A stretch of 5,656 bases of DNA from positions 1 through 5,656 of the forward strand of contig JACQGW010000140.1 of the NCBI GenBank assembly GCA_016199325.1, read 5' to 3'. The position numbers and the translations under genes are program-made. Shown piece by piece: positions 4,709 through 5,656 of this stretch. The DNA comes from Chloroflexota bacterium (GTDB taxonomy: Bacteria; Chloroflexota; Dehalococcoidia; JACQGW01). Positions within the stretch are counted from its first letter, which is position 1; every line of letters starts with the position of its first letter. The notes beneath the pieces were generated by a model. That model searched no databases, had not been told where the DNA came from, and saw only the letters and a program-made list of their open reading frames with translations.

Positions 4709-4866
4709 CGGGCGCTGAAGCGTCAACTACGAACCTCGACGTCCCCGAGTTCGTAGCTGGCGCTTCAGCGCCCGACCCCCTCACCGCCGATTCGCCCGCG
4801 GCTGACCAGGAAACCCCTCCGCTGGTAGTTGGCACTTCGGCGCCCGGCCCGCTCGCCGACGAATCG
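4709..4866. repeat. 26-bp hairpin and 72-nt-period direct repeat
   Basis: Bases 4709-4734 pair with 4749-4774, with one G-T and one A-C position and a 14-nt loop. Bases 4753-4794 recur at 4825-4866 with 34 of 42 identical, a period of 72 nt. The downstream frame is open through this region and would read a repeated VAGASAPDPL / VVGTSAPGPL peptide, but substitutions between the copies are spread over all three codon positions, so translation is not supported by the pattern. It could be a low-complexity N-terminal linker or intergenic repeat sequence. Confidence 0.6.
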
Positions 4867-4869
4867 CGC

Positions 4870-5656
4870 GTGCAGGACTGGGCAAACGGATCGGCTGCTG
4901 CCGACCCAGCGCCGCTCGCGCTGGTCGAGGCGCTCCGCGCCGAGCTAGAAGCGGAGCTCCGGCCCCAGATCGAGGCCCAGATCCGCGAGCGGCTGGAGCG
5001 CGAATACCGCAGCACGATCGAGGAGCACATCTGGACGAACGTTCAATCGCTCGGGCAGGGCGGCGCCGCCGTCTACGCCGCCGACGCTCAGGCAGCCGAG
5101 CCGCCGCTTCTTGCCGAAACGCTCGACGTGTTCGCCGACGAGGCGGCCGAGCACCTCCGGGAGATCGAAGCTGCGCTGGCTCGCCTGGCAAGTCGCCCGC
5201 CGGACAGCGCGTCGGCCCGAGCCATTCGCCGGTCCGTCCACACCCTGAAGGGGGCTGCGGCCGTCGTCGGACTCCACCAGGTCAGCCGGCTGGCTCACCA
5301 GATCGAGGACGTCCTCGACCGGGCGCTGGCAGCCGACGAGGATCTGGCCGAGTCGCTGGTTGCGCTGGTCGCCGACGCCTGCGGCGCCCTCGACGACCTC
5401 ATCCAGCCGAGCCCCGAAGCCCGGCCAACCGCCGCTGCCCTCGCCGACCTTCACCGCCGCCTGACGGCCGCGTGCAGTACGGGCACCGGCGAGAGCGCGA
5501 CCGAGGATCGAGCACAACCGAGCGACGCTCTCCAGGACCTCGCCGATCGCCACGCATGGTCCGCCGAGGACGGACTGATCGCTACACCACCATCACCTTT
5601 CACCGCAGCAACATTCGACCCATCCATGTTCCCGGTCGAGCTCGTCCCCGACCCCC
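4870..5656 (+). CDS. CheA-like Hpt-domain protein (3' end outside window)
   Basis: The open frame runs off the window, giving 262 residues from the GTG at 4870. Residues about 18-60 are a charged, heptad-like coiled coil (EALRAELEAELRPQIEAQIR and following). Residues about 80-178 match a histidine phosphotransfer domain: LDVFADEAAEHLREIEAAL, then the phosphoacceptor motif RSVHTLKGAAAVVGL with His124, then LAHQIEDVLDRAL. This is the N-terminal P1 architecture of CheA and related chemosensory or hybrid kinases; later kinase, CheW or receiver domains would lie beyond the edge. After the Hpt the chain is Pro/Ala-rich linker. The start is uncertain: the frame is open back to a stop at 4591-4593, but GTG 4870 is the first ATG, GTG or TTG in it, and it has no clear Shine-Dalgarno. 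The real start may be lost or displaced by the upstream repeats. The domain call is strong; the full identity is not determinable. Confidence 0.82.
   Translation, partial: MQDWANGSAAADPAPLALVEALRAELEAELRPQIEAQIRERLEREYRSTIEEHIWTNVQSLGQGGAAVYAADAQAAEPPLLAETLDVFADEAAEHLREIEAALARLASRPPDSASARAIRRSVHTLKGAAAVVGLHQVSRLAHQIEDVLDRALAADEDLAESLVALVADACGALDDLIQPSPEARPTAAALADLHRRLTAACSTGTGESATEDRAQPSDALQDLADRHAWSAEDGLIATPPSPFTAATFDPSMFPVELVPDP

Noticed and set aside
4945..5553. Minus-strand open frame of 202 codons
   Set aside because: It is antisense to the clear Hpt/coiled-coil frame and has no recognisable motif.

Overview
This is a high-GC window. Its gene content (SufS, then a zinc-type SufU scaffold, then a SufT/MIP18 protein), GTG starts, palindromic intergenic repeats and a c-di-AMP riboswitch of the form seen in Actinobacteria and related Gram-positive-like lineages suggest a Chloroflexota (Thermomicrobia-like) or other terrabacterial genome. 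That placement is an inference from style, not from a marker gene.

Layout. Positions 1-2429 (+) form a compact operon: the C-terminal part of cysteine desulfurase SufS, the sulfur acceptor/scaffold SufU (overlapping SufS by 17 nt), a SufT-type DUF59 protein, and a PAP2-family membrane phosphatase that starts on the base after the SufT stop. A 26-bp imperfect hairpin of short TGATGAG-type repeats sits between sufU and sufT. Together the first three genes move sulfur from cysteine into nascent Fe-S clusters and help deliver them; the phosphatase is probably a co-transcribed passenger.

Positions 2419-3662 (-) read in the opposite direction: an ArsR-family regulator without cysteines, then a 5'-leader with a well-preserved ydaO/yuaA (c-di-AMP) riboswitch and an intrinsic terminator, then two short overlapping genes: an unrecognised protein of about 93 residues and an 89-residue helix-turn-helix protein. 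The apparent riboswitch control of this small uncharacterised pair is the most interesting point of the window.

Positions 3663-4168 are the divergent control region of two ArsR genes. It carries a promoter and palindrome for each, a perfect 18-bp hairpin, and a 274-bp MITE-like element with 28-bp terminal inverted repeats and a perfect 9-bp target duplication.

Positions 4169-4486 (+) encode a second, cysteine-rich ArsR regulator behind a near-consensus promoter. Positions 4487-4869 are repeat-rich (REP-like palindromes, a 21-bp tandem duplication, a 26-bp hairpin, a 72-nt-period repeat). From about 4870 to the end runs the N-terminal part of a CheA-like protein with a coiled coil and a histidine phosphotransfer (Hpt) domain, cut by the window edge.
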